NCBI RefSeq assembly: GCF_000344685.1
Contig: NW_006920414.1
Coordinates: 1,927,577 to 1,991,576 of the forward strand
Direction of reading: 5' to 3'
Length of the DNA stretch: 64,000 bases
From: Gloeophyllum trabeum ATCC 11539
Lineage: Eukaryota > Basidiomycota > Agaricomycetes > Gloeophyllales > Gloeophyllaceae
Shown here: piece by piece, positions 46,737 to 56,731 of the stretch
Numbering within the stretch: the stretch's first letter is position 1
How the letters are laid out: each line of letters begins with the position of its first letter
The notes under the pieces: generated by a model
Seen by the model: only the letters and a program-made list of their open reading frames with translations
The model's database searches: none
Told to the model about the DNA's origin: nothing
Position numbers and translations under genes: made by a program

Positions 46737-49700
46737 ATGCCCAAAGTACCGTCGGAAGGGGCGGTGACGAAAGAGAACCCAAATGTGCTGAAGAGAAACC
46801 AAGTGCGCCCGAGTCCAGTCCCCGACCCTCCCTGTGCGTTACACAACGTTAACACTGACGGGGTTTCCCTGTGTAGGCGTGTCATCAGTGTCGGCGACGG
46901 AAACTGGTGAGCTGCGTGCCTCGGATGCGCGTTTTGGCTGATTGACCGATGCCCGATCCTAGAAATGGTGGGTGGTGATTATAGACGCTGCTGCCCGAAA
47001 GCCCGAGGTTAAACCTTTTGCTGACCGGCGCGCCTTGCTTTCGGTTCTGTGGGTGGTTGGGGATGTAGTGATGCGAAGAGGCCGGCGTGTTCGACGTGTG
47101 TGAGATCGCATGCGCATGCAGTGAGCCATGCACCGGCGGGGGTGGAGGTCCCAGCGGTACCCGAGTGCTCCTACGACGAGAGTGAGTGTTAGTACTGTCT
47201 ATATTGGTTATGTGGGTGCTGACGGCGACGTTGATATCGGGATGTATGGTGGCTTTGATAGTACCTGAGGCATCGAGTTCATCGTCGGATGGCCCGAAGA
47301 GTCGATATGAGAGGCTGGAAAATAGAATCAGTGGGTGATGTGTTACTAATAGCTGATCCGTGGTTAAAGGTCGTATGCCATTACAGATGAACTGGAAGCC
47401 CTGCTTCGCCAGAAGGACCAGGCAGAAGCCCTCGGTAACGGCGGCCCACCTCCTGCATCGTTCTTCCCCGCCCCAGGTCCAGGCCACCACTACCGCCAGT
47501 CTACCTCAAGCTCCGAGGCGTCTGACTGGGTCGGCCCCCGCCAGCCTATGCCAGGCCCAAGCATGGGGTTCGCTGACTACAGCTTCGCCGCCCAAGCATA
47601 CCCCACTCCTGATGCAGTGGGGTACCAGACACATATACCGTCCCCCTTCGAAGCGCGGATCGACTCGGTGTCGCCGACGGGATTCGGGGCGTCGTCGACG
47701 AACAGCCCGGCTACTGGAAGTGGTAGTGATGGCCTTGTATGGTCCTCATGGTCGCCGAAGCTTCCAAAGCCAGAACTAGTACGACATCTGTAGGGAGCAT
47801 GTGGTTTCCTTGCGCCAAAATGGGGGCTAACTTCGTGCTTAGGGTCGATGCATTCTTTTCTTTCCATCCGAACGCAAGTCGGCTGTTCCACGCGCCTACG
47901 TTCATGTCCGCGCTTTCATTGCCGCCTGGCCATGCCAAGTTTCCGAATCCTGCTATTCTACATGCTATCTGTGCACTCGCTAGTCTGTACACGGCAGCAG
48001 TAACTTCACCTCCTCGATTGAATCCAGAAGAGCCACCAGGTACGCCGTGATGCTATGCTGATGCAACTTCTTTTCAGAGAAGATTTGAATGTCTGCGTTG
48101 TAGATGAACTATTCCGACGGCGGCATAAACCGAAACAAGGTCGTGTAGATACGTTCGCTGATACGCAGGCAGATTTTGCAAGAGATTCCTGTGACGAGCA
48201 GTGGAGCATGGGCGAAAATCTCTTTGAGGTGCTGCAAGGTACTGGCGTTTTCTATGCTAATACTTTATTCATCTGACACCACACGTGAGCCCGAGTTATT
48301 CTGACATACTTCTACTTGGCTCATGCTCGGTAATTATTGTCTCGTACATCTTTCTCATGTAGTTCACTGACGCACCCCACAGATGGAGTGAAGTGAACAT
48401 CAACCCGCTTTCTATCTTGGAGCCACAGCTCACTATAATATGCGTTTCCTCCGTAGGTATACCTAGCCGCCTCAACCATAATGCGAATATCAGTGGCATG
48501 CGGACTCAATTGTTGCGCGCCATTCCACACGATCGCTAACTCTACAAGACCACTGTCCTTGTTGCCCCGCGCAGAAACCACAGTTGAGGATGAAACACGT
48601 CGGAATACGTTCTGGTTGGCGTACTGCGCCGAGCGGCTGCACGGGTGCGGGAACGGATGGGCTTTGTGTCTCGACGATATGGACGTGACGCAGCTACTTC
48701 CCGTTCGCGGCGACCAATTCATCCAGGGTGTAAGTTGATTACATGCTGGGATATCCGTGCATTCTCACATAGCTCCCCAAATGAATCGATAGTCGCTCGT
48801 CGCCACTCAGCATCGACAATGGGCGCACAGCAAAGACTTGTTCCACAACCATCCAGATGACCACACGGACTCGTTTACACTCTACGTTAAAGCTGTCATG
48901 TTACTCTCCAGAGTGAAGAACTTCAACTTACGGTTCCGGACGCGGCAGTTCTCCGGGGACCCAGCCACCATGCCTACAAAGCCGTCAGATCCAAGGCACC
49001 CCGACGACCCGCGCACGACAGCCGCGTTCATGGAAATCGACGATTTCATCTCCTCCTTCAGGGCGTCATTCCCCCGACATTTAAATAATCCCATCGACGG
49101 GGACGGCACCGTCGACTGGCATTTATATACAGCGTGCTTGGTACCGCACGTGTAAGCTCACTCAATTGCTCTAAGGCAAGGGACCTAGAGCTATTCCTAA
49201 TGCTGCCACAGGGCCTCCATCCTACTTCACGAGCCGCACGCCGATCTCGAGCATGGGGGTTGCGCGTCCTCATGTCGTATCCTAGAAGCTTCCCGCGCTA
49301 TCTTAGACTTGGTGTATGCTCTCACCTCTACCAGTTATGATATCTCACTCTTGGATAATTTCTCTACGGTGCGTTGCGATTTCAGTCTCCTACGTCTGTC
49401 CGTTGAGTTGCCCTCAGTTTGCTTGGTTCCTGGCTGGCCGCATCCTGGTTCGTTTTCTCGAGGCGGCCCAGCTGGCGAATGGACGAGATCAGATACCTAC
49501 TTTAGTGAACGAAATCACGTACATCAGGTAGGAGGCGAGATGGACTATGTTTCACGTCTGCTAATGCCCCTAAAGGGTCGCGATCGCGAAAATGGGAGAA
49601 CGGGTCCCGCTTGCCTGTGAGTTCAGCAATGAATAATGACCTTGTAAATGTCTAAGCAGGATTCATAGATCGCTACGGCAAGATGCTGAACGACTTCCTC

Positions 49701-49886
49701 GTCCAAAAATGTGGCGAGGCCCATGCGCCACCTGTGTCCGCCTTGGCTCCGCGCTGGCCCATAGCGCCGGTTCCGACTCCTGTCACTTCGTATTATGAAG
49801 CAGCTGAGGGCGGTATGCACTTTGATTCAATTGCGTGTGGGAGGATGGGGATGCCGCCTTCGCAGTCATATCCGCATAATCCGTAA
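46737..49886 (+). CDS. Zn2Cys6 transcription factor with fungal-specific domain
   Basis: A binuclear zinc-cluster activator or repressor in the nucleus. The start MPKVPSEGAVTKENP precedes a basic stretch and the zinc cluster, which is split over three exons: ACHQCRRRKL, then KCDAKRPACSTCVRSHA, giving C-X2-C-X6-C-X5-C-X2-C, with a last Cys in ECSYDE. A coiled-coil dimerisation helix follows across another junction (RYERLENRI + NELEALLRQKDQAE). A Ser/Gly/Pro-rich linker leads to the fungal_trans domain (AFFSFHPNASRLFHAP, then FPNPAILHAICALASLYTA) and a long helical middle region to the stop at 49884-49886. About a dozen introns; some in 48050-49600 are only approximate. Its target is unknown. 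Confidence 0.85.
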
Positions 49887-50335
49887 GCTCTCATAGGTGA
49901 TTTTTTTGCCTTACAGATACATCGATATACGTGTAGCGGCGGGGTTCATAGGCTGTCTTTTCTGTAGCGATAGTAGCAGCGGGGCTATACCCGGTGTTTT
50001 CTTGTATATGTAGTTTATGACTCCTGTACGAGATTACCACGCATGTGCATGAGGAGCAAAGAACGGGTTGTTTATTAGCCTGAGCACTCTTCACATAGGT
50101 ATCAAATGATGTACTGGTTGCACGGACCGATCACTTAGATTCATATTCGAACCATGCGCACTCGGGACCGAGTCCTTCCGCCAAAAACATTGTATTGTGG
50201 CAATACTGCTGACATTCGGTATGCGAGTCAAGCATGGATCGACTGCCTCCCTTGCAGCGTTCCGCGAGATGCAATCGAGGGGACACGTTGTCCTACCATG
50301 TCAAACTGCAGCACGGCTTTGAGAACATGGGCCAG
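49887..50335. other. Intergenic between the Zn2Cys6 gene and the intronless gene
   Basis: About 450 bases with two convergent 3' ends. I found no repeat or gene here. Confidence 0.45.
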
Positions 50336-53300
50336 TCATACAAACTCATCCTCCATCAGGCGCTCGTGAGTCTCTTCTTCGGTCTCGCAGATGATAACTC
50401 TGGGTTCTAGCTTCCCGTGATCCACGGGGTTCACTCCAGAGTCTGGTCCTGGGTAACCAGTGGGCCCTGACGCGCCATCCGGGGCGGGCTTCACACTCTG
50501 CTCGTCCTTGAGCTCCGTGAAGCCTCCAGGAAACTGATACGCCTGGAATCGTTTCCCTTGAATTCCTCCATGGCCCCCTCGTCCTCCTTCGCCTCCAGGA
50601 CCTCCTTTGCCTTGTGCTCCGAACTGCACTCCGTCATTGTTCAACAAAGCCACAGACACTGTAAAACAATGGCCGGTGGTGTTACTCTGTAGCCAGTCCG
50701 GAACCTTGGTCTTTGTCGCAATTATTTGAGAGACGGGGAATGTCGACGGTCGTCCTCCGCTACCACCTGTACCCCCCGTGCCTCCCGTGCCTCCCGCTGT
50801 TGCTCGAGCACCGCCAATAACAGAATAGGAATAACCTGTCATTCCAGACCAGGGGTCAAAATTGGTATCAACAACACACTTGTCGCTGGTGCCGTTCACA
50901 CCATCGGCGCCAGCTTGACCATGAGCACCTTTCTCTCCTGTGCCACCAACCCCACCTCGATATTGGATTTCAAGATGGAGCCTGAGCTGCTCAGGCTCGC
51001 CGCTTTTGTAGACACTTTTGTCGGCGATTTGAACGAGCCAATTTCCTGTGACACGTATATCCACGAAACCGCCCATGTACCCGTCATTTCCTGCCATGGC
51101 CTGCCCGCCCATATCTGCGTAGCCACCCCATGGATCTCCTGATCGCACATCGAAGAGGACAACGGGAAATGCTTCAGGTGTGCTTGCTGCTGCCGTGGTT
51201 GCATATAGCTCAATGTCTTCGCATTGGAGCAGGACCTGTATCGGGACATCACTTTCGCATTTGACGGTGAGAGGACAATTTCGCATGATCAGCTTGCGCG
51301 CGAGGACGCGATATTTGACGATTTGCTGCCACTCGTCTCTAATGGCGAACAGTGCAAGCGGGTCATGCTCAGCGCCATCGAGAGTGATTGTGTCAGTCAC
51401 AATGGGCGGAGCAGAGTTGTCCCTAGGAACTTTGGGGGCGTCCGTCGACTTCGAAGGTCCATTCATGAAAGCAAAGTAAGATTCAATGTCGTGATAAATG
51501 GCAATATCCTCAGAAACTCCGGGTATGGGACGTGGATTAGGCAGCTGTGAAAGAACATTGGGACCAATGCCGACTATCAAGAGATCTTCGTCTGATGCCA
51601 AGTCTGCAGTTGCATAGGCTTTCTTATACCCCTGGGCCTTGTACAGGTTCACAACCCTTTCGACGGAGTGACCGTACGAGTTCCCTTTCCCAAAGGAAAA
51701 GTACACAGCTGGATCCCCTGCACTTCCGACAGACCGAGGAATAGAGTCACCGAGACCTCCATACTTGACCTTCAGTGATGCCTCGCTGCCATGATGGGTT
51801 GCGATGACATAGTAGAGCTTGCCATCGAGCTCGGAGATATTGTGAATGTACTCGTAGTTTGCGTCACCAGGATAGAGTAGCGGACGATCGTCATCCTGCA
51901 GTCCGACTACCAATGCCAGTGCGCCAGAATTATTCTTGTCGTCCTTATCAGTTGACTGGCATCTGAGTATCCGCCAGTTTCCTCCGGCTGGGCCGTATTC
52001 ATCGGTGGTGCACCATTCTAACAGCCCTTGAGCATGTATTGAGCAAGCCAGTTCGAAAGCTTTCGCTGTCAACGGTTGATCGGGGACAACCCAATGGCGT
52101 AGTGTAGGACATAGGCCGGTGCCACGAACGAGCTTGGCCCGTCCAGAGTCAGCAATCCGATAATGGTCGCGATCCCAATGGGATAAGATCACCGGCATAT
52201 CCTGGGTCTGTCGAAGGAAGTGATCAATCATGTCGGTGAAGTCACGATCTCCTTTGCCGAAGCCATAGTCGGATATGATACCCCATTTCTCCTTAGTCGA
52301 ACCGATCCAGCCCGCGGCTGCTACAGCCCACATGTTAGGCACGGTCAGAAGTATCCTAGCCTGGACGGACACACCTTGCCCCACATTTGCCATGGCATAA
52401 TGATCTGCCACTTTGTACTGACTAAGAGATATTGACTTCTTTGAAATGACGTCCGACAGACGGAAGAAGTTGGTGATATTATGACGGATAGCCTGACATC
52501 GCTCGAACAAAATTTGCAGCTTGTCCAAAGCTGTCTTAGGGACGTCAAGCGTAATCTTCGCCATGTCCACAGTTGCTTTGAAGCCGTTGTCAGTCTTTCC
52601 AAAGTTAGACAGGGCTCCACCAGTAAATGAGGCATAAGGGGATGTTACTTCGACCCAGCAAAGACCATTATCGAAGCTACCTTCAGGCGGAAGGACAGGC
52701 GCGTATGTTGCAGGAGTTGCAGCTTTCATGTCCAGCTCGAGGTTAACCCAGGTGCCGGCTTTAATGCCCGAAGGCAAGCTATGACAATAGATCTCGAGGC
52801 AGTAAATGCTGGTGGACGCAGCAGGAATGATGTTATCAGCGACAGTAATTCTCTTGATCTTTTGAAGCACTTCGTCGTCACCAAGGAGGTTTTCCTTGAC
52901 GGCTTCGATACGGACTGCGTAGCCGCGAGGATCTCCGGAACGCCCTTCCAGAGGGATAATCATGGCGACAGAGCCGTAGTAGTAGTCTTTGCGCTTGGCC
53001 TTCTGTTCGTCATCCTCGCGTTTCTTGTCTCGCTTCCGGTTTCGCTCCGCCTGCTTCCGCTTTTGTTTCTCCCGAAGATCACGATTAGCTTGATCCCGCT
53101 GTTCTTGCTGAGCAGTTTCCTGCGCGATCTTCTCCTTCAGCTGGCGCACAGCCTCTCGGAAAGCTGTCTCATCGGTTTGTAGGACCACACGAAATGAATG
53201 GCCGTATCGACTGGACAGGAGGATCAGCTCCATGTATAAGGCCGATCCGATCACTAGCAGCAGGAGGGCGGCAAAGGGAATGATAATGATTCCCTGCAGA

Positions 53301-53851
53301 GATACGTCGTCTTTGACGATGTGTGCCAGCTTGGATACGGCTAAAAGAGGTTCAGCCAATGTTTCCTCACTCCCCGAGGACGCTACCTCCTCCAGGTTTC
53401 GATTGGCCATCCGATCTGATATGAGAAGCAGCCTATCGACAGAGGTAGACGCGGAGGGTGCCAACAATAACGATGCCTTGAATCGTTCAACTGCATCGAA
53501 TGAGGACTTTGCGATTGCAGGATCCGATATCGACGAAACGTATGCCTCAAGTTTCGTGGTCGCATGTGCTTGAATGGTACTCCGCCATTTATCAGGGTCT
53601 AAGCCATTGGTATGGATGTTATCCTTCAATAACTGTATCGGAACATATTCCGGGATATCGGTCCCTTTGGAAAGCAAGGGTTGGTACTCCTGACCGGATA
53701 GCTCGGCTTGAAGCTTCCTGTGCTCCTCGTGGATATCGTGCGCATTTTTGCAAGTCGTGTTAAGCATCTCGTGAAGGGAGTCCGCCAAGGCATTCTCGAC
53801 TGCGTCCCTACTGAGTTCAGGAAAGCTTTGAAAGACATGTTCGATGTCCAT
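50336..53851 (-). CDS. Intronless membrane protein: ComEC-type MBL hydrolase with collagen-like tail
   Basis: One uninterrupted frame of 1171 residues. Residues 1-180 are helical and polar. A strong membrane segment spans about 187-212 (IIIIPFAALLLLVIGSALYM). A highly charged coiled coil follows (about 225-290, Lys/Arg/Glu/Gln). Residues 485-750 form a metallo-beta-lactamase fold of the ComEC/Rec2 class: NVGQGVSV (490-497; the usual Asp is Val), ISDYG (526-530), the metal motif SHWDRDH (557-563), YPGD (660-663), ATHHGS (684-689) and GKGNSYGH (721-728). Residues 965-1100 hold three Gly-rich collagen-like segments separated by non-repetitive parts. With one N-terminal membrane segment the hydrolase could face either side. 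ComEC hydrolases cut DNA or other phosphodiesters; the substrate here is unknown. The lack of introns over 3.5 kb is exceptional in this window. Confidence 0.85.
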   Translation of the reverse strand: MDIEHVFQSFPELSRDAVENALADSLHEMLNTTCKNAHDIHEEHRKLQAELSGQEYQPLLSKGTDIPEYVPIQLLKDNIHTNGLDPDKWRSTIQAHATTKLEAYVSSISDPAIAKSSFDAVERFKASLLLAPSASTSVDRLLLISDRMANRNLEEVASSGSEETLAEPLLAVSKLAHIVKDDVSLQGIIIIPFAALLLLVIGSALYMELILLSSRYGHSFRVVLQTDETAFREAVRQLKEKIAQETAQQEQRDQANRDLREKQKRKQAERNRKRDKKREDDEQKAKRKDYYYGSVAMIIPLEGRSGDPRGYAVRIEAVKENLLGDDEVLQKIKRITVADNIIPAASTSIYCLEIYCHSLPSGIKAGTWVNLELDMKAATPATYAPVLPPEGSFDNGLCWVEVTSPYASFTGGALSNFGKTDNGFKATVDMAKITLDVPKTALDKLQILFERCQAIRHNITNFFRLSDVISKKSISLSQYKVADHYAMANVGQGVSVQARILLTVPNMWAVAAAGWIGSTKEKWGIISDYGFGKGDRDFTDMIDHFLRQTQDMPVILSHWDRDHYRIADSGRAKLVRGTGLCPTLRHWVVPDQPLTAKAFELACSIHAQGLLEWCTTDEYGPAGGNWRILRCQSTDKDDKNNSGALALVVGLQDDDRPLLYPGDANYEYIHNISELDGKLYYVIATHHGSEASLKVKYGGLGDSIPRSVGSAGDPAVYFSFGKGNSYGHSVERVVNLYKAQGYKKAYATADLASDEDLLIVGIGPNVLSQLPNPRPIPGVSEDIAIYHDIESYFAFMNGPSKSTDAPKVPRDNSAPPIVTDTITLDGAEHDPLALFAIRDEWQQIVKYRVLARKLIMRNCPLTVKCESDVPIQVLLQCEDIELYATTAAASTPEAFPVVLFDVRSGDPWGGYADMGGQAMAGNDGYMGGFVDIRVTGNWLVQIADKSVYKSGEPEQLRLHLEIQYRGGVGGTGEKGAHGQAGADGVNGTSDKCVVDTNFDPWSGMTGYSYSVIGGARATAGGTGGTGGTGGSGGRPSTFPVSQIIATKTKVPDWLQSNTTGHCFTVSVALLNNDGVQFGAQGKGGPGGEGGRGGHGGIQGKRFQAYQFPGGFTELKDEQSVKPAPDGASGPTGYPGPDSGVNPVDHGKLEPRVIICETEEETHERLMEDEFV

Positions 53852-54551
53852 GTTGTATTGACCAGCGCTGTATATGAACTTGAGATATATTACTTTGCCT
53901 GCGTAGCACCGATGTGTGAGGGTACTGACCGCGATTGATATTCAGGGCTGAAACTTGAGACAGAGGGTAGATTGACAGACGCTCGTTCGTCAGCTTTTCA
54001 GGACAGATTTCCAGGAACACAAAAACGTCCCCGGCATGAATGCGGTATAGTACTTCGTTGGTGCCTTGAACTCTGACACTCAGGCTGTCAGGGCTCAGTC
54101 ATATTCCGTCGCCATTGTTGCTCGCCGCTTGGTATAGCTGCCAGAGGGCGCGCTCCATGCAGTGCAGAGCGGAGACCTCAAGCTTGATATACGAATTCGA
54201 CCATGCTGAAGGGTACCTGGAGACCATTGTCAGGAGCTTACACTGTACAGCCACTGAGCCAGGAGAGATTAAGCCGCATATGGTCACGTGACACAGTCGC
54301 GCACTTGCAAGCCTTGAAGCCACATTGGCTGAGCGAGACCACAAGGTGTGCAAGGTAACTGCGCTAGCGTCTGATTCGTTTTTTCTACAACAGTTTTGTA
54401 AAGGTATGTATACCAATCAGGACCTCAATCGATGCACAAAAGGCCTGCAGACCGTGGTTATTACAACCATTCATTCGTTAAATTCAAACTGAGATCATGA
54501 ATGAATCCATGTACATCATTTCAATGCTCGCTGTTACCAGTCTGAGCCGGA
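53852..54551. other. Intergenic, promoter of the intronless gene and 3' side of the M35 gene
   Basis: 700 bases with no supported gene. A long AT-rich stretch at 54380-54500 looks like transcript termination DNA of the protease. Confidence 0.4.
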
Positions 54552-55927
54552 TTAGCACTTGGTACTCGCATAGACCTGAGTGGAGAAGCACTGCCAACCC
54601 ATCGACGTTAGCAGGGGGTAGCGACGACCAGCGGGTACATACGTTGTAGTTGTCGGCATTCTCAGCAGCCTCGTCGGGACTCGATTCGCCAAGGCTCTGG
54701 TCATAGTCGCACCCGTAGCCCACTACCACAGTGAATCAGCAGGGAGAAAGAAGCAGGCGAGAAGCGACGCACCGTCCTCCGTGCCGGAAGTAGCATGCGT
54801 AAGCTCATGCAGGACCGTCCCGCCGCGGATGTTGCGCGACGCGACGGACGTGCCCGAGCACAGCTGCTCCGTCTCCACCTCGTCGTAGAAGATGTCGCAG
54901 AAGTAGATGTCCGTCGTGGACGTGAGCGTGTATGCGATCACGCCGTCGTCGCACGCGTTCGCGACGTCCGCGCAGTTCAGCGTGCGCCCGGAGTCGTCCT
55001 CGTTCGCCACGTTCTATCGGGTATAAGCGGGACGGCTTGCGGTGGGGAAGTGGGTACTTACGTCAAGGACGCCGATGACGGTGGAGGTGGGGGTCGTGCC
55101 AAAGTACGAGGTGTAAAGGTCGTCTCTGCCGTTGCTCGAGACATAATCCGAGGCTATCGACGCGAGCTCCTGGCCCTCCTGGTAGCTGCAGCGCTATGCT
55201 CAGCCCACCGTAGGGTCAAGAAAAGGAGTCCGAAGCCTACCTGGACGAGATGTAGCTCGCCTGGCTGGTATCGTCGCAGCTGACGGTCGCGCGCTTGCGC
55301 GGGAGTTCACGCCGCTTGACGTCACCGTTCACCTTCACGGCGAAGGCTTCGCTGCCGATCTGGGCCTTCGCGCGGTCGACGGGCTCGGAGTCGTTCGACC
55401 AGATCTGGAAGGTCGTGACGGGCTCGATGGAGTACGAGCCCGTGCCCAGGGACTCCAAGTCGTAGAGGGCGGAGACTGTTGTACGTGAGCGGGTGGAAAG
55501 GGGAGCATGAGTTGGGTGAGACTTACTGTCGTGCTCGACCGTGTAGGTCTGGCCGGCGGGGATGGTGATGAAGGCACCATCGCTGACCTTGTTCAGGTCC
55601 ACGGAGATCTGAGCAAGTGACATCAGTACGTATATCGCACTGCCAGCGATATTTGCCCACCTTTGCCCCGGTGAACTTCGCCTTCTGTCCGTCCTTGGAG
55701 ATACGGAACGAGCGCGTGGGCAAGTTCCCATCCAAAACCGTACCATACTTCAGGATCTTCACGTCCTCCGCGCCCGCGTTCTTCACGGCAGCAGTGAGCT
55801 TCAGTTCGCCGACAGAGTTAACCGACGAGGGCCCCGTGAGCGAGACGGAGAGTGCCTGGGCGCGTTTTGCTGGGCTAGCATAGGCGAGCGCGCCGAGGCC
55901 GAGGGTGATCAATGACAGGCAGAGCAT
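54552..55927 (-). CDS. Secreted deuterolysin-type metalloprotease (M35)
   Basis: An extracellular zinc endopeptidase of the aspzincin class. About six exons give roughly 360 residues. A signal peptide (residues 1-18) is followed by a propeptide of about 170 residues ending in a Kex2-like KR site (PRKR before ATVSCDD). The catalytic site has HELTHA (the HEXXH zinc motif) and the aspzincin GTED-VGYG motif that supplies the third ligand, the Asp. YGCDYDQSLGESSP and NADNYN follow as in the family. The end is CFSTQVYASTKC. The mature part resembles peptidyl-Lys metalloendopeptidases of mushrooms, but the specificity cannot be read here. A perfect TATAAA lies 86 bases upstream. Confidence 0.93.
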
Positions 55928-56012
55928 GGTGTTCGGAAGGCGGGAGGCGGCTCGGGAACAAAGCTGGGGAGGTCAATGAGTCCTCTGGGGTGTAAGCCTC
56001 CTGGGGAGGCCC

Positions 56013-56018
56013 TTTTAT
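56013..56018 (-). promoter_or_regulatory. TATA box of the M35 protease
   Basis: The minus strand reads GTATAAAAGG with TATAAA at 56018-56013, 86 bases upstream of the ATG at 55927, a normal spacing for a strongly induced secreted enzyme. Confidence 0.65.
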
Positions 56019-56731
56019 ACGTGCTTTGGTCGGATAGTCCCCCAGCATCGTCTGACTCGGTGTTTTGGGGTTCACTGGACTATGCGTGCGAGTTGGAGAT
56101 AGGAGCTCTTGCATGTGTTATGACGGACACTTATCCCACCAATCATTGGTTCGTTTGACACTTCTTCATGAGCGGTAAACAGGCGACTGTTATCATCACA
56201 GCAGTAGAGATAACTTGCCTGATCCGAGGAGGGTTTGTCGTCACCCAAGAACATTTTAGGCTCTGAAGAAGTCCTTCCCTAGGCTTCCAGCATCTGACCC
56301 AGAACAAGTGAGAGGTTCGAATGAAACAAGTCCGAGGACCCTCTTTTCGTATCATGTCGTGGTCACCCAGAACAAGTGAGAGGTTCGAATGAAACAAGTC
56401 CGAGGACCCTCTTTTCGTATCATGTCGTGGTCCTCGTGCTGAAACCGCGTAGAGGGCCCGTATACCGCCCGCAACAATGCCAAGAGGGCCCGTATATCCG
56501 TACTTCGAGCTGCTCAGCCGCGATTTGCTCAGCGCGACGTCCGAAATTTACGATCTTGCATCTCTTCGTTCGTTACGTCGGCGGAAAAAGCTAATTCAGC
56601 CTCAACCTCCGCTGTGTCTTGATATCGAGTCCTTATAATGCCAGAAACATGGAACAGGCCTAGGAGAGATCCGATTGCTGTGAAAGCCGGAGCTCATGCT
56701 AGCTCATGCCAATGGATGTCACGGTTGCATG
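56019..56731. other. Intergenic upstream of the M35 protease with a tandem duplication
   Basis: About 700 bases with no gene. It contains the 68-base duplication at 56297-56432 and a second short repeat (AGAGGGCCCGTATA, at about 56451 and 56482). Confidence 0.5.
56297..56432. repeat. Perfect 68-bp tandem duplication
   Basis: Positions 56297-56364 and 56365-56432 are identical. The unit starts ACCCAGAACAAGTGAG and ends TCATGTCGTGGTC. No coding content. The exact identity implies a recent event or a sequence-assembly duplication. Confidence 0.9.

Noticed and set aside
56309..56325. GGTTCGAA B-box-like sequence in the 68-bp repeat
   Set aside because: Lacks a matching A box and any tRNA stems; it is simply part of the duplication.
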